From a virus: DNA of 64,000 bases. The notes beneath the pieces were generated by a model. It was not told the DNA's origin. It made no database searches and saw nothing but the letters and a program-made list of their open reading frames with translations. The stretch lies in IMG/VR virus record IMGVR_UViG_3300025110_000009, positions 1 to 64,000 of that record; one strand, written 5' to 3'. This document shows, piece after piece, positions 40,923-49,987 of the stretch (the stretch's first letter is position 1; every line of letters begins with the position of its first letter). The position numbers and the translations under genes were made by a program.

Positions 40923-42338
40923 ATGAGTGGATATATTAAGTCAATGAGAGATTTGGAAGCCGCAACCTATGGAATTAGGGGCGGTCAGGGAAATTCGCTG
41001 CTTAAGGCAGCAGGTGTTGTTGGAGGACTAGGTTCTTCACACGATGGTTCAGCCGGACTTTTGACCGGAACTGGCCCAACGGCAGTATCAGCCCTATATA
41101 ACATTGCATACGGTAAGAAAGTATGGTCAATGATAAACCAAGAATGCAATGCTCTTGCAATGCTGGCTAAGAGGCCTTACACGGCTTCTGGTTGGAGAGT
41201 GCTAGAAAAGAGAGCAGGTGGCGGTGGAAACAGTAAACTGTCTATGTCCGGTAATGCAAGCACGCTTGCAAAGGGCGCAGATACACTACGACCAGACGCT
41301 TTAGGAGGTTATGGTGAAAACGCAGCAATTGATTCTGCTGCTGATTCAACCGCAGGAACCATTTCTGCTATTACCCCAACCTATGCACAACTTAAGACCA
41401 GCCCAAAGACTGTGGCTCATTTGTTTGAGTTCTCAGAATTGGCTCTTGAGATGGCAAAGATTGATGACGGTGTTGGAGACATACGCGCTCTAATCCGTGA
41501 AGACATGGGTAAGCACCACGCAGAGATGCAGAATGCAATGCTTCTAATGCCTTTGGAAGACTACAACCTAGAACACTCGGCTGCTAGAGCAGACCAGAAC
41601 TACACTTCTTTAATGAAGATAGTTTCTTCATCTGCTGAGTTATCGGATATGTATAACGAGGACTTTGGTTTCCTAAACCAAGCAAAGTCCGGTTCAGACG
41701 TTATCCCTAATGAGATGTGCGATTTGTTCGGAACAACTGCTAGAAGACCTACTATGGGAAGCGGTTCTACAGGAACTAACGTAACAACGGCAACAGATGC
41801 AGGGTATCTTGATTCGTATGTGGACTTTGGTAGTTCATATGCTTCTACAAGACCACTAACCCTAACAATTCTTAACAAGGCGTTAAGAAACATTAGGGAA
41901 GCAGGTGGAAGCCCTAAGGTCATCCTAACAGGATATGACACCATTCAGCACCTTGGTGACTTACTACAGTCCCAAGAGCGATTTATGGACAGAAAGGAGA
42001 TTATCCCTACCCATAATGGTGTTAGAGGTGTAAAGGGGTCAGAAGTCGGCTTTAGGGTCGCTACTTACTTCGACATACCCATCATACCTTGCAAGGATAT
42101 GCCTTCTACAACAAAGTCGGCTGCTGCAACTGACCTAAGCGATATGCTGATTCTGGACACAGACCACATATGGCTATCAGTAATGAAGCCAACCCAATAC
42201 TTTGAGGATGGTATTGACCACGGCAACCCATTCGGTGTTGCAAAACTTGGTAATCAGGCTATGTACCGCACGATTGCTGAGACTGGTTGTTCGTTCTTTA
42301 AGGGACAAGGTAAGATAACCAACCTAAGTAGTGCATGA
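40923..42338 (+). CDS. Major capsid protein (HK97-type, inferred)
   Basis: 471 residues beginning MSGYIKSMRDLEAATYGIRG. It follows the protease/scaffold directly, has the strongest ribosome site (AGGTGATTAAAT), and is rich in well-optimised codons (GCT, GGT, AAG, CTT, GAC). Segments such as LRPLTLTILNKALRNIREAG-like helices, GGSPKVILTGYDTIQHL and a long E-loop-like Gly/Ser/Ala-rich region fit an HK97 fold shell protein. The Gly-rich N-terminal 50 residues may be removed at maturation. Confidence 0.85.
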   Translation: MSGYIKSMRDLEAATYGIRGGQGNSLLKAAGVVGGLGSSHDGSAGLLTGTGPTAVSALYNIAYGKKVWSMINQECNALAMLAKRPYTASGWRVLEKRAGGGGNSKLSMSGNASTLAKGADTLRPDALGGYGENAAIDSAADSTAGTISAITPTYAQLKTSPKTVAHLFEFSELALEMAKIDDGVGDIRALIREDMGKHHAEMQNAMLLMPLEDYNLEHSAARADQNYTSLMKIVSSSAELSDMYNEDFGFLNQAKSGSDVIPNEMCDLFGTTARRPTMGSGSTGTNVTTATDAGYLDSYVDFGSSYASTRPLTLTILNKALRNIREAGGSPKVILTGYDTIQHLGDLLQSQERFMDRKEIIPTHNGVRGVKGSEVGFRVATYFDIPIIPCKDMPSTTKSAAATDLSDMLILDTDHIWLSVMKPTQYFEDGIDHGNPFGVAKLGNQAMYRTIAETGCSFFKGQGKITNLSSA

Positions 42339-42349
42339 GGTGATTAAGT

Positions 42350-42694
42350 ATGGCAATAGTAGTAACTATGCTGCCTGACCATAAGGGCATAACTGCCCCT
42401 AAAGCCGTTGGTGACGAGTATGTTGTTGACGCTTTAATTGATATGGGAACCTATGCAAACGGTGGATTGACTGTTACCGCAGCACAATTAGGACTGAGAA
42501 CCGTCCATTGTGTTGCAATGACAGGTCAAGACTCGTTAATCGGTTTTACCGTACCTGAAGTAGATGCAACAGGCGATTATGCCGCAGCAACTTCTTTCAA
42601 GTTAAACTGTATTAAGGGGGCCGATGGCGCAAACGCCGAAGGTGGCTCTGTTGATTACGGTTCGGTAAGAATCCGGGTTTGGGGCAATCTTTAA
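42350..42694 (+). CDS. Putative capsid decoration protein
   Basis: 114 residues, MAIVVTMLPDHKGITAPKAV onward. It is a beta-rich protein with high codon optimisation and the GGTGATTAAGT ribosome site, directly after the capsid gene and before a terminator, which is the classic place for a head decoration (cement) protein. No sequence family claimed. Confidence 0.65.
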   Translation: MAIVVTMLPDHKGITAPKAVGDEYVVDALIDMGTYANGGLTVTAAQLGLRTVHCVAMTGQDSLIGFTVPEVDATGDYAAATSFKLNCIKGADGANAEGGSVDYGSVRIRVWGNL

Positions 42695-42710
42695 GATTGC
42701 AAATAAATGT

Positions 42711-42760
42711 GGCCTATGGCTCCTTAGTGGGGCCATAGGTCACTACACACGACATTTTTT
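42711..42760 (+). terminator. Strong hairpin terminator after capsid genes
   Basis: CCTATGGC pairs with GCCATAGG, extended by CC/GG next to a TTAGTG loop, and a TTTTTT run follows at 42755-42760. It would end or attenuate transcription of the capsid gene group. Confidence 0.75.
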
Positions 42761-42814
42761 CAACAACATTCATAAGGGAAGCGCACCCTCACACAATTCA
42801 CAGGAGATGCGATT

Positions 42815-43126
42815 ATGGCAGGTTCACTACAATATGTATTTAAGAACACTAACGCAAGTGCAGAAGAAACACAATTAATAGGACATAGGTGTAAACTTAT
42901 GTCTATTAAATTGCATAATTCAGATGCAGTAGCACAGACTGTTCATCTATATGATGACACAAGTGATGCTACTGCAAATTTGTTTGCAACGATAGTTGTT
43001 GCTGCAAATACTACGCTGGATTTAGACTATCATGGGGCAATGTTGGGAATTGGTCTTTATTTAAAGGTAACGGCTACAACAGGTAGAACCGCTAGTCAAT
43101 TAATCGTTTCTGCTCAAGCGAGATGA
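42815..43126 (+). CDS. Small beta-sandwich virion protein
   Basis: 103 residues, MAGSLQYVFKNTNASAEETQ onward. Strand-rich: CKLMSIKLHNSD, TVHLYDDTSDATANLFATIVV, TTLDLDYHGAMLGIGLYLKV. This pattern is common to small phage head-fibre or decoration proteins. It is separated from the capsid group by the terminator and begins a new group. CAGGAGATGCG is the ribosome site. Confidence 0.6.
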   Translation: MAGSLQYVFKNTNASAEETQLIGHRCKLMSIKLHNSDAVAQTVHLYDDTSDATANLFATIVVAANTTLDLDYHGAMLGIGLYLKVTATTGRTASQLIVSAQAR

Positions 43127-43130
43127 TTAG

Positions 43131-43532
43131 ATGCCCGCATTAGAAAAAGACACAAAACTTGTAATGACGATATTATTCGTTGGTTGCATTAGTGGCATAA
43201 ATGTTTTCTTTTATGCTGAATATGGCAATTTGCTTGCCTTTTCACACTATGCACACGCGATAGTATTTTCGCTGATGACTATCGGCGGAATACTTGTAAT
43301 GAAGGCGGTCTTTGACCTTGCCTTAAATGATTATATAGAGATGACTCTATTAGACAGAAGAATTGCTTCCTATTGGAATAGAAAGGCTAGAGATGAACAA
43401 CAAAGAGAAAAGGTTAGACAAAGCCTTAATCAGTTTAATAATTCTTGGAACCGGGTTCCTGTAAACAACCTAGCACAAAAGGTAGAGGAACCACAAACGG
43501 TATCTCCTTCTTTCTTAGCACAGGTTGAGTGA
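43131..43532 (+). CDS. Membrane protein, two helices
   Basis: 133 residues. Hydrophobic segments at about residues 11-30 (LVMTILFVGCISGINVFFYA) and 36-63 (FSHYAHAIVFSLMTIGGILV) indicate two transmembrane helices, followed by a charged cytoplasmic helix (RRIASYWNRKARDEQQREKV). Followed by a second membrane protein and a GTPase with a hydrophobic N-terminus, suggesting a membrane-associated set. Confidence 0.75.
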   Translation: MPALEKDTKLVMTILFVGCISGINVFFYAEYGNLLAFSHYAHAIVFSLMTIGGILVMKAVFDLALNDYIEMTLLDRRIASYWNRKARDEQQREKVRQSLNQFNNSWNRVPVNNLAQKVEEPQTVSPSFLAQVE

Positions 43533-43755
43533 TTCAATGTTAGAAGCCATAGCATTTGGAATGGATGAAACTGCTTTAGCATACGATATGCAAAGAGCGC
43601 ATTCAGCAGATGTTTGGTTTCTAAGAGCAAGGTTTTATTTTTGGGGGTTCATAACAGGCCTAGTCAGTTTTTGTGTTGGTCACGCATTGCCATCCTTTGG
43701 TATTAATCTATTTAGTGCTGCGTGGGGAGGGCTAACTTCAATATTTCATTTCTAG
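43525..43755 (+). CDS. Membrane protein, one or two helices
   Basis: 76 residues. A hydrophobic segment near residues 35-55 (FYFWGFITGLVSFCVGHALP) and a second weaker one at the C-terminus (FGINLFSAAWGGLTSIFHF). Overlaps the preceding membrane protein gene (eight bases) and precedes the GTPase. Function unknown. Confidence 0.7.
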   Translation: MSDSMLEAIAFGMDETALAYDMQRAHSADVWFLRARFYFWGFITGLVSFCVGHALPSFGINLFSAAWGGLTSIFHF

Positions 43756-43763
43756 GTGATTAA

Positions 43764-44432
43764 ATGTCGGTAATGACGGGATTCGTAATCATCTGTGTAG
43801 AACAGTTAGGACTACTTTGGAAGAAAATAAATCCTCACGCAGTTGGAGTATATGGCGCAACACAAGTTGGAAAAACAACATTACACCACCAATTAAGAAC
43901 AAGAGGAGATGTACCCGAAATTAAGAAAAGAACTGTTGGAAGAGAAAGACCACTAAGAAAAACAATTAAAATAGATGGCGACCAACATACAATTAAAACA
44001 TCAGACATAGGAGGCGAAACAACATATTGGAATGAATGGCTATATGATATGAGAAAAAGAAAAGTAGAATATATTATATTTATGATTGATGATAGACATT
44101 TAACAAAACATTTTGATATAGAACAACAACTGTGTTGGACATTTTTAGTAGATACAATATGTGCGCCTTATTGGGATATGGCAAATAAGAAATACAAAAA
44201 ATCAGATAAAGATTATCCAAAAGCAGTAGGAGTATGGGCAAACAAATTTGATTTATGGAAAGATAAATATCAATTTAAAGACATTCAACAACACCATATA
44301 TTTGACGCATTTAAAGACGGAATGAATAAATTAAATGATAAAGGAATACCAACATATAAATATATAGTAAGTGCAAAATCAGATTCAGAAATGGTTTATC
44401 GTGGCGTAGCAACAATGATTGAGGATTACTAA
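43764..44432 (+). CDS. Arf/Ras-like small GTPase
   Basis: 222 residues. All main G-box motifs are present: G1 GATQVGKTT (31-39), G3 DIGGE (81-85), G4 NKFD (160-163) and G5 SAKS (203-206). The DIGGE form with Gly-Gly recalls Arf/SRbeta/Rag-type switch II. Residues 4-18 (MTGFVIICVEQLGLLW) are hydrophobic and could anchor it to membrane, fitting the two membrane proteins before it. Codons are strongly biased to A-ending forms (ACA, GGA, ATA, AGA), unlike neighbours, suggesting recent acquisition. Small GTPases are very rare in tailed viruses. Its target is unknown. Confidence 0.88.
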   Translation: MSVMTGFVIICVEQLGLLWKKINPHAVGVYGATQVGKTTLHHQLRTRGDVPEIKKRTVGRERPLRKTIKIDGDQHTIKTSDIGGETTYWNEWLYDMRKRKVEYIIFMIDDRHLTKHFDIEQQLCWTFLVDTICAPYWDMANKKYKKSDKDYPKAVGVWANKFDLWKDKYQFKDIQQHHIFDAFKDGMNKLNDKGIPTYKYIVSAKSDSEMVYRGVATMIEDY

Positions 44433-44647
44433 TGTCAGAAAAAACAGCAGCAGAAGATTTAATGGAGATTGCTCAGGCAATGATGCAAGAGCAAGGATAT
44501 AGTTTAGAGGAACTAAAGAAAAAAGCAGATATTTTAATGCGTATAGCAAATAGAAAGTTTATGACTGAGTTATCTTTTGATGACTTAGAAGAAATGTATT
44601 TAGCAACTAGAACTGATAGTAAGTGGAGGGGGGATTTACAAAGATGA
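44432..44647 (+). CDS. 71-residue helical protein
   Basis: MSEKTAAEDLMEIAQAMMQE onward; three predicted helices. It overlaps the GTPase stop (TAATG) and the next gene start. Could be a partner of the GTPase or a head completion chaperone; nothing diagnostic. Confidence 0.65.
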   Translation: MSEKTAAEDLMEIAQAMMQEQGYSLEELKKKADILMRIANRKFMTELSFDDLEEMYLATRTDSKWRGDLQR

Positions 44648-45336
44648 GCATGAATTACGTTCCTCCTTCTTTAATAGATGCTTCTACTGCTATGGCAGCA
44701 AATCCTTTCTTACCGCCCATTAAGTTTGCTAGGGCAGCAGGGGGCGTAATGCAATATGATTATAAAAGCAGTAAACCAAAGAAACAACTTAAAGAAATGC
44801 TAAAGGTTCTTTGGCCTGAAAGAAAGTCATTTTTAAAGATACCTTACAGTTATAAATTCAATACTAAGGATAGATGTGTTGTATGTGGAACACATAAGGT
44901 CTGGGACGCTTCTGACCCAATGCGACCAACAATACCTCTTCACAAAGTTAGAAAGGGTTATCCAATGAGAGGCACTTATTGTGAGAAGCATTCACAATTA
45001 CATAGACAATATGAGATGTTAGAGCAGCAGATAATAGCCGATGAACACGGCCTTTCTTTTGAATCATACATACCTATGCCTAAAGTACCTAAAATGTTGC
45101 AAGCAGCACCGCTAACTTCATTAAGGCAATCCGATATTGAGAGTTTGTCAGGAGTGGGGTGGACTATTAGACCTCCCGCTATGCAGAATGAAAACGCAGA
45201 AGACGAACTTTTCCGTTTAACAATGGAACAAAATGGTATCAATAAAAGAGTTATTGAGTTAATGACTAATGGTGCTAAAATTATCCCACAGGAAGAAATA
45301 ACAACTCCAACATCAAACACTACGGAGGCACAATAA
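44644..45336 (+). CDS. Zinc-containing head-tail region protein
   Basis: 230 residues from ATG 44644 (GGAGGGGGGA upstream). CVVCGTH near residues 79-85 and YCEKH near 120 form one zinc site. The remainder is helical and Pro-rich. By position, between capsid and connector genes, it may be a minor head protein. No family. Confidence 0.65.
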   Translation: MSMNYVPPSLIDASTAMAANPFLPPIKFARAAGGVMQYDYKSSKPKKQLKEMLKVLWPERKSFLKIPYSYKFNTKDRCVVCGTHKVWDASDPMRPTIPLHKVRKGYPMRGTYCEKHSQLHRQYEMLEQQIIADEHGLSFESYIPMPKVPKMLQAAPLTSLRQSDIESLSGVGWTIRPPAMQNENAEDELFRLTMEQNGINKRVIELMTNGAKIIPQEEITTPTSNTTEAQ

Positions 45337-45337
45337 T

Positions 45338-46042
45338 ATGGTATTTGGAACATCAAATAAAAACCTTGCAAGGCAAATGGATGCTAACACACAAGCACAA
45401 TTTAAAGCCACTAATAACTTACTAACGCTACAGGAAAATCATGTAGAAGAATTTTTCCAATATCACGGAGAACAGTTTTTAACTGCACTTGATAAATTAA
45501 TGGAAGATGTTGTTGAAAGAGTTGTTAGTCAACAATTATCAAAAATAAGATTAGATACTGTTGGTTCAGGAACAGAATTAGGAATTACTCCTGCTGTTCA
45601 AGCAGAGTATCAACAAATTACTGATGCAAACATACAGTTAGATTTACAAACACTATTGGCTTCTGCTATTAATTCAGAAGTAGTTTATCAAAGAAAGATG
45701 GCAAAGAGCCAGTATTTAGAGTCACAGGGCTTTACTGCCCCTGCACCACAGGCTCCAACAATGGCTCCTGTAGCCGGAATGCCTGTTCAAGGTGGCATAG
45801 ACCCATCAATGATTCAAGGGGGTGGACAGGCGACTCAGATTAATCAGCAGATGTATGCTCAACAACAGGCTTTTGGTAATGCTTCGGGCTATCCTATTCC
45901 ACCTTCAGGTACGGACACAATGGGTAATCCTTACTGGATAGACCCTAATACGGGTCAAATGACCTATACTCCGCCTAGAAGTGGTTTAGGTCTAGGGCAG
46001 ATGATTTCTAAAGGTGCTGCTTGGGCCGCTTGGTTGGCTTAA
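45338..46042 (+). CDS. Minor structural protein, Gln/Pro-rich
   Basis: 234 residues. N-terminal helices (LARQMDANTQAQFKATNNLL), a Pro/Ala/Gln-rich disordered region from about 135, and a C-terminal hydrophobic amphipathic helix (LGQMISKGAAWAAWLA). The final segment could interact with membrane. Role unknown. Confidence 0.65.
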   Translation: MVFGTSNKNLARQMDANTQAQFKATNNLLTLQENHVEEFFQYHGEQFLTALDKLMEDVVERVVSQQLSKIRLDTVGSGTELGITPAVQAEYQQITDANIQLDLQTLLASAINSEVVYQRKMAKSQYLESQGFTAPAPQAPTMAPVAGMPVQGGIDPSMIQGGGQATQINQQMYAQQQAFGNASGYPIPPSGTDTMGNPYWIDPNTGQMTYTPPRSGLGLGQMISKGAAWAAWLA

Positions 46043-46051
46043 GTGGTATAA

Positions 46052-47017
46052 ATGAGGATTCCCGGCACAATCCGTTATGACGGAACAGAATATACAATTG
46101 GTTCTGAACCAATCGTAATTGATTCTGCCGACCTCTCTGGAGATTTATTGGATAATGACATAGCCTTGCTTATGCTTAAATATATAGTCGCTCCTTTTTC
46201 ACCAAAGAACTTTACAAATATTACTAAGAACCTAAAACATTTCTTAAATTGGACTCTATTAGAAGACGCACAAGACGAAAACGATATGGAATTTAGTGCG
46301 GTTGAATATGAGCAATTTGTTAAAGATACATGGAGACAAATAGAAGAGTTAACTCCAGAACAATTTTATAAATACACTAAAGGATTCGCAAGTGGCACAG
46401 GTGACTCAGACCCATATGTTGCGTTAATGACAAATTTAAGTGATAAAGCAAAAACAATGCAGATGAAAGATGTATTTGAGAAAATAGGCTATGAGTGGTT
46501 AGCATCTGCACATAAGGTAAAAAGCAAAAAAGGAACAGAATTATATGTTGCAGGAGAAAATGTCTTACCTTATCGTAAAGCATTAAAGGAAGTAGATACT
46601 TTATTTAATGTTGATGATAATGATGATAGAAAAAGCACAGGTATAAAAGGCTCCATACATCATAGAAAGTTTAAAAGAAAGGGCTGGAAACATTTACTTA
46701 ATGAAACTGAGGAACAAAAAGACCGCGATGAAGAACTATTAGATGATGAAGACCTTAAAAAACTAATTAAGGAACAGAACATATATAAATATATGCATAT
46801 TAATGTAACAGAAGAAGTAATTGCGAATAGTAAAAAGACCGGCAAATTATCTAAACAGAAAGTAATTATTAAAATTAACTTTGATGAAGTGATAGCAGAT
46901 ATAATGTCACAACAAGGCATACATCAAGAAGGAATTGTATCGGCGGGTAACCAAGTAGAAACTATGGCTAGGAAAATGACAGACAAAGAATGGTTAAGTT
47001 TGTTTACGGGGGATTAA
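46052..47017 (+). CDS. Hypothetical connector-region protein 1
   Basis: 321 residues starting MRIPGTIRYDGTEYTIGSEP, a small beta hairpin at the N-terminus followed by helices and an acidic helix (ETEEQKDRDEELLDDEDLKK). Precedes another unknown and the neck protein, so a head completion role is plausible. No family recognised. Confidence 0.65.
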   Translation: MRIPGTIRYDGTEYTIGSEPIVIDSADLSGDLLDNDIALLMLKYIVAPFSPKNFTNITKNLKHFLNWTLLEDAQDENDMEFSAVEYEQFVKDTWRQIEELTPEQFYKYTKGFASGTGDSDPYVALMTNLSDKAKTMQMKDVFEKIGYEWLASAHKVKSKKGTELYVAGENVLPYRKALKEVDTLFNVDDNDDRKSTGIKGSIHHRKFKRKGWKHLLNETEEQKDRDEELLDDEDLKKLIKEQNIYKYMHINVTEEVIANSKKTGKLSKQKVIIKINFDEVIADIMSQQGIHQEGIVSAGNQVETMARKMTDKEWLSLFTGD

Positions 47018-47019
47018 AT

Positions 47020-48093
47020 ATGCAAGTATTAAAAGAACTTAAGGACGTTGTAAACCCTGATGATGGGACAGTAAACCCAGATTATAAAAGAGAACTACCT
47101 GATGTAACTGCAATTTCTGCATCATGGTATCCTAAAGGATGGAAAGACTTTACTGGCAAAGATGAAAAAATGTGGCTTAAGGTTAACACTAAGAAAGCAC
47201 TTAATAAACTAATAGAAAGAGAAGGTGGGTTTGCAGGAGATGTTGAACTAAGTGATAGAGATTTAGATATAATTGAATACGCTTATCAAACAGGTGTTAT
47301 TAGTATTACTACTGTTAGAAACATGGTATATGGTGTAGTTAACAGTAAAGGGGAGAAAGTTTTAGACCCAGACACAGGAGAACCTAAGTTTAAATTCCCA
47401 GACATTAAACCATATAGTGAAGCAGAAGCCAAATTTGTTATTGACCACATTGAAGTAGAGGGTGACAAGAAAAAGCCTAATGCTTTTGAATCAGAAATAC
47501 TATTAGCCTTTGGTAAAAAAGGCCATTCAAAAAAACTAAGAGAGTCTCAAAAAGTTAGAAACACAAAGCCTATCGTTCATGCTCCTAAAAAATCACCTTA
47601 CCCAGAAAGAAGATTCTTTGGAAATAAAACCCCAGAGGCTGGAGATAAAAACTTAGATTTAGATTGGGATAATTTAATGAAAGTAAAAGATATTGCAGCA
47701 GAAATAGACAACGCAATTATTCCTACTAAGGTAGGCATTTTAACATTGGAGATGGAGGCTCAATTTGGTGACGCAAAATATCTCAAAAACAATCCTTTCC
47801 TCGCTGAATCTCTTGGTGTCTATAGATTAAATGATATAGATTTTAAGGTCACAAAAGAATATCGTTTCAGAAACATGGTAGAACGTTCTCCTGAGAAGTC
47901 AAGACAATGGAAGAGGCAAAAGAAATATGTTCTAAGTGGACACAAAGATATTAATCCAGAATGGGGAGAACCAAGAAGCCGTAAAGGATTAGAAGAAGGT
48001 GGACAGGCTCGTTTTTATAGAACCCAAAGCGTAACAATAGTTTCTTATATTAAAAGGCAAATGTCAAAAATAAGAAGGTGGATGAGTAGATGA
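47020..48093 (+). CDS. Hypothetical connector-region protein 2
   Basis: 357 residues from ATG 47020 (GGGGGATTAAAT upstream). Mixed alpha/beta with a basic C-terminus (FYRTQSVTIVSYIKRQMSK, then RRWMSR). Coupled to the next gene (ATGA). The order suggests a neck or stopper protein, without sequence proof. Confidence 0.65.
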   Translation: MQVLKELKDVVNPDDGTVNPDYKRELPDVTAISASWYPKGWKDFTGKDEKMWLKVNTKKALNKLIEREGGFAGDVELSDRDLDIIEYAYQTGVISITTVRNMVYGVVNSKGEKVLDPDTGEPKFKFPDIKPYSEAEAKFVIDHIEVEGDKKKPNAFESEILLAFGKKGHSKKLRESQKVRNTKPIVHAPKKSPYPERRFFGNKTPEAGDKNLDLDWDNLMKVKDIAAEIDNAIIPTKVGILTLEMEAQFGDAKYLKNNPFLAESLGVYRLNDIDFKVTKEYRFRNMVERSPEKSRQWKRQKKYVLSGHKDINPEWGEPRSRKGLEEGGQARFYRTQSVTIVSYIKRQMSKIRRWMSR

Positions 48094-49226
48094 GTAAATT
48101 AAAGTCAGATAGTGATTTCACACAATCACAGGCGGTAGATTATGGAACTGGTTTTGGGTATTATACTACCCATTCAGATGTAACAGCATTGTTACAATGT
48201 CAAACATTTACTGGTGCGACAAGCCCAACAAATGTAGAAGTAGGAAAGATAATTAAAAGAGTTGAAGGAAAAATAGATGATAGTATTAAAACTTCATTTA
48301 GACCAGAAATTATAGAAAAAGAACACCATGATTTTATTGCAACAAGAGATGTTATGTATCCTGTATCACATTGGAAAGACTATGTTGGTTTTGTTCAATT
48401 AATATATACTAACATTAGAAAAATGGTTAGATTAGAAGTTTGGAAAGGTGACCAATATGAAGACGTTGCTTCTGCTATGGCAACATTAACTCCAACTACT
48501 ACAACTGAAAACCATAAATATATCTTTTATGTAGGAACTCCGGGCGCAGCAAATACAATAAGATTCAATGTACCAAGAAATGTTGCTAATGGTTTCTATA
48601 ATCATTTAGGGCCAAAGACAACAGTATTGCAAATATGCGATGCAATCAATGAAAAGTTTCCAACAAAGACCGCAGGATTCACAGGGGAAACCCAACCTAA
48701 GACTATTGCAGGAGAAAACGATACAGGAGATGGTGGAGGAAACCATACAGGCAAAAATATCTCCGATTTCTTTTATGCTTCCCCAAGCCATGACGGAACA
48801 AAGATTAAAATTTCTTCACTACTTCCTTCTGACGCAGGAACAATATGCACGATTGAGGAATGGCAAGGTTCTACTCTAGCAAAAATAAACACTATTTCTT
48901 TTGAAGACAAAGAATCCTACGGAAGAAGAGAAGATTGGTGGGATATTAAGGAAGAAGGCAGAATTTATTTTAGAAATAATTGGCCCTATATTCAAAACAA
49001 CGCAATAAAAGTTACTTATCAAGTTGGTGGAAGTAGGGTTCCTTCTGCTATTCACGAAGCAGCAACAAAGATGGTTGCAGCAGAAGTGTTATTACATGAT
49101 GATAACACAGTATTAATTGCTGAAACAGGTGCTAACATTGACCTAAAGACTAAGCATGATATACTTGTTGAAGAAGCCAAACAGATAATAGACGGTAAGA
49201 AACAGTTACTTCATTTAATTGATTAG
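48090..49226 (+). CDS. Head-tail connector-like protein with inserted beta domain
   Basis: 378 residues. The first 90 residues (DVTALLQCQTFTG, VEVGKIIKRVEGKIDDSIKT) and the last 60 (AIHEAATKMVAAEVLLHDDN) resemble halves of the helical head-tail connector (gp6-like) fold, in which 'I...I..A...id' helices bind the portal. Between them is a 180-residue beta-rich insertion (HKYIFYVGTPGAANTIRFNV) like the sandwich repeats of the tail adhesin. Inferred neck protein. Confidence 0.6.
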   Translation: MSKLKSDSDFTQSQAVDYGTGFGYYTTHSDVTALLQCQTFTGATSPTNVEVGKIIKRVEGKIDDSIKTSFRPEIIEKEHHDFIATRDVMYPVSHWKDYVGFVQLIYTNIRKMVRLEVWKGDQYEDVASAMATLTPTTTTENHKYIFYVGTPGAANTIRFNVPRNVANGFYNHLGPKTTVLQICDAINEKFPTKTAGFTGETQPKTIAGENDTGDGGGNHTGKNISDFFYASPSHDGTKIKISSLLPSDAGTICTIEEWQGSTLAKINTISFEDKESYGRREDWWDIKEEGRIYFRNNWPYIQNNAIKVTYQVGGSRVPSAIHEAATKMVAAEVLLHDDNTVLIAETGANIDLKTKHDILVEEAKQIIDGKKQLLHLID

Positions 49227-49233
49227 TGATAAT

Positions 49234-49455
49234 ATGGGCGAAATGAAAAATCTTATATTTGAATTTCAAAAGATATTAAAACTTGAAGAAGAAAGAGCAA
49301 AAGTAGAAAAAGAGATACTTGCTTTACAAGGCTTAGAAGATTTAGCAGCAGATGAAGACATGGTATTAAATAATGCAGCAGATAACTTCTTTAGAAAATT
49401 TGAATATGCAATAAGCAAGGAGGAAATAGTATGGCTGAAATCTCTTTCATCATGA
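49234..49455 (+). CDS. 73-residue coiled coil protein
   Basis: From ATG 49234 (MGEMKNLIFEFQKILKLEEE). The start has a faint tag-like IFEFQKILKLE, but without the Trp. Charged helices throughout. It overlaps the next gene. Unknown. Confidence 0.6.
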   Translation: MGEMKNLIFEFQKILKLEEERAKVEKEILALQGLEDLAADEDMVLNNAADNFFRKFEYAISKEEIVWLKSLSS

Positions 49456-49976
49456 GTCTTATTGATGAGAATTGGACAAATGCAACCGTTGATGTTGACG
49501 GCAATGCCGCCAATGGGGAAATTAATGCCTTTGGAGATAATTGTCCGGGAACATCTTCACATAGAGCAAAGCCTCTTTTAATTGATATTAAAAACTTTAC
49601 TCCTAATCAAGGAAGAAGAGTAGACTTAGATTCAACAGACATTATATTATTTTATGAAGATTCAGCAAACATTACTCATCCTACTATTGATTGGTCTGTT
49701 AGAAACGAAGAATACTCGTTTACTTTACATATTAGAACATTGCAGCCTAAAGGACAAGCCGACCTAACATTTGCAAGCACACGACTACAAAGTTTATATC
49801 AAATCGTCCGTTACATCGTAGAGAAGAAGGGGCTAAGACCAACAATAAGTTCTGGTGATAGTGCTGAGTTATTAGAAATTACAGGCAGAAGCGATGCCAA
49901 TGACAGAAATAAACGGTTATTGGGATATAAATTGACTGTTAATATGAAAAGATTTGGAAGAACAATTGCAAGTTAG
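49431..49976 (+). CDS. Tail terminator-like protein
   Basis: 181 residues. It precedes the tail tube gene, where the tail terminator is normally encoded. Strand-helix pattern (KPLLIDIKNFTPNQ, EEYSFTLHIRTLQ, STRLQSLYQIVRYIVEKKG, LLGYKLTVNMKRFG) resembles the terminator/ring fold that stops tube growth and joins the head. Ribosome site GGAGGAAATAGT. Confidence 0.65.
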   Translation: MAEISFIMSLIDENWTNATVDVDGNAANGEINAFGDNCPGTSSHRAKPLLIDIKNFTPNQGRRVDLDSTDIILFYEDSANITHPTIDWSVRNEEYSFTLHIRTLQPKGQADLTFASTRLQSLYQIVRYIVEKKGLRPTISSGDSAELLEITGRSDANDRNKRLLGYKLTVNMKRFGRTIAS

Positions 49977-49987
49977 AAGGTGATTAA

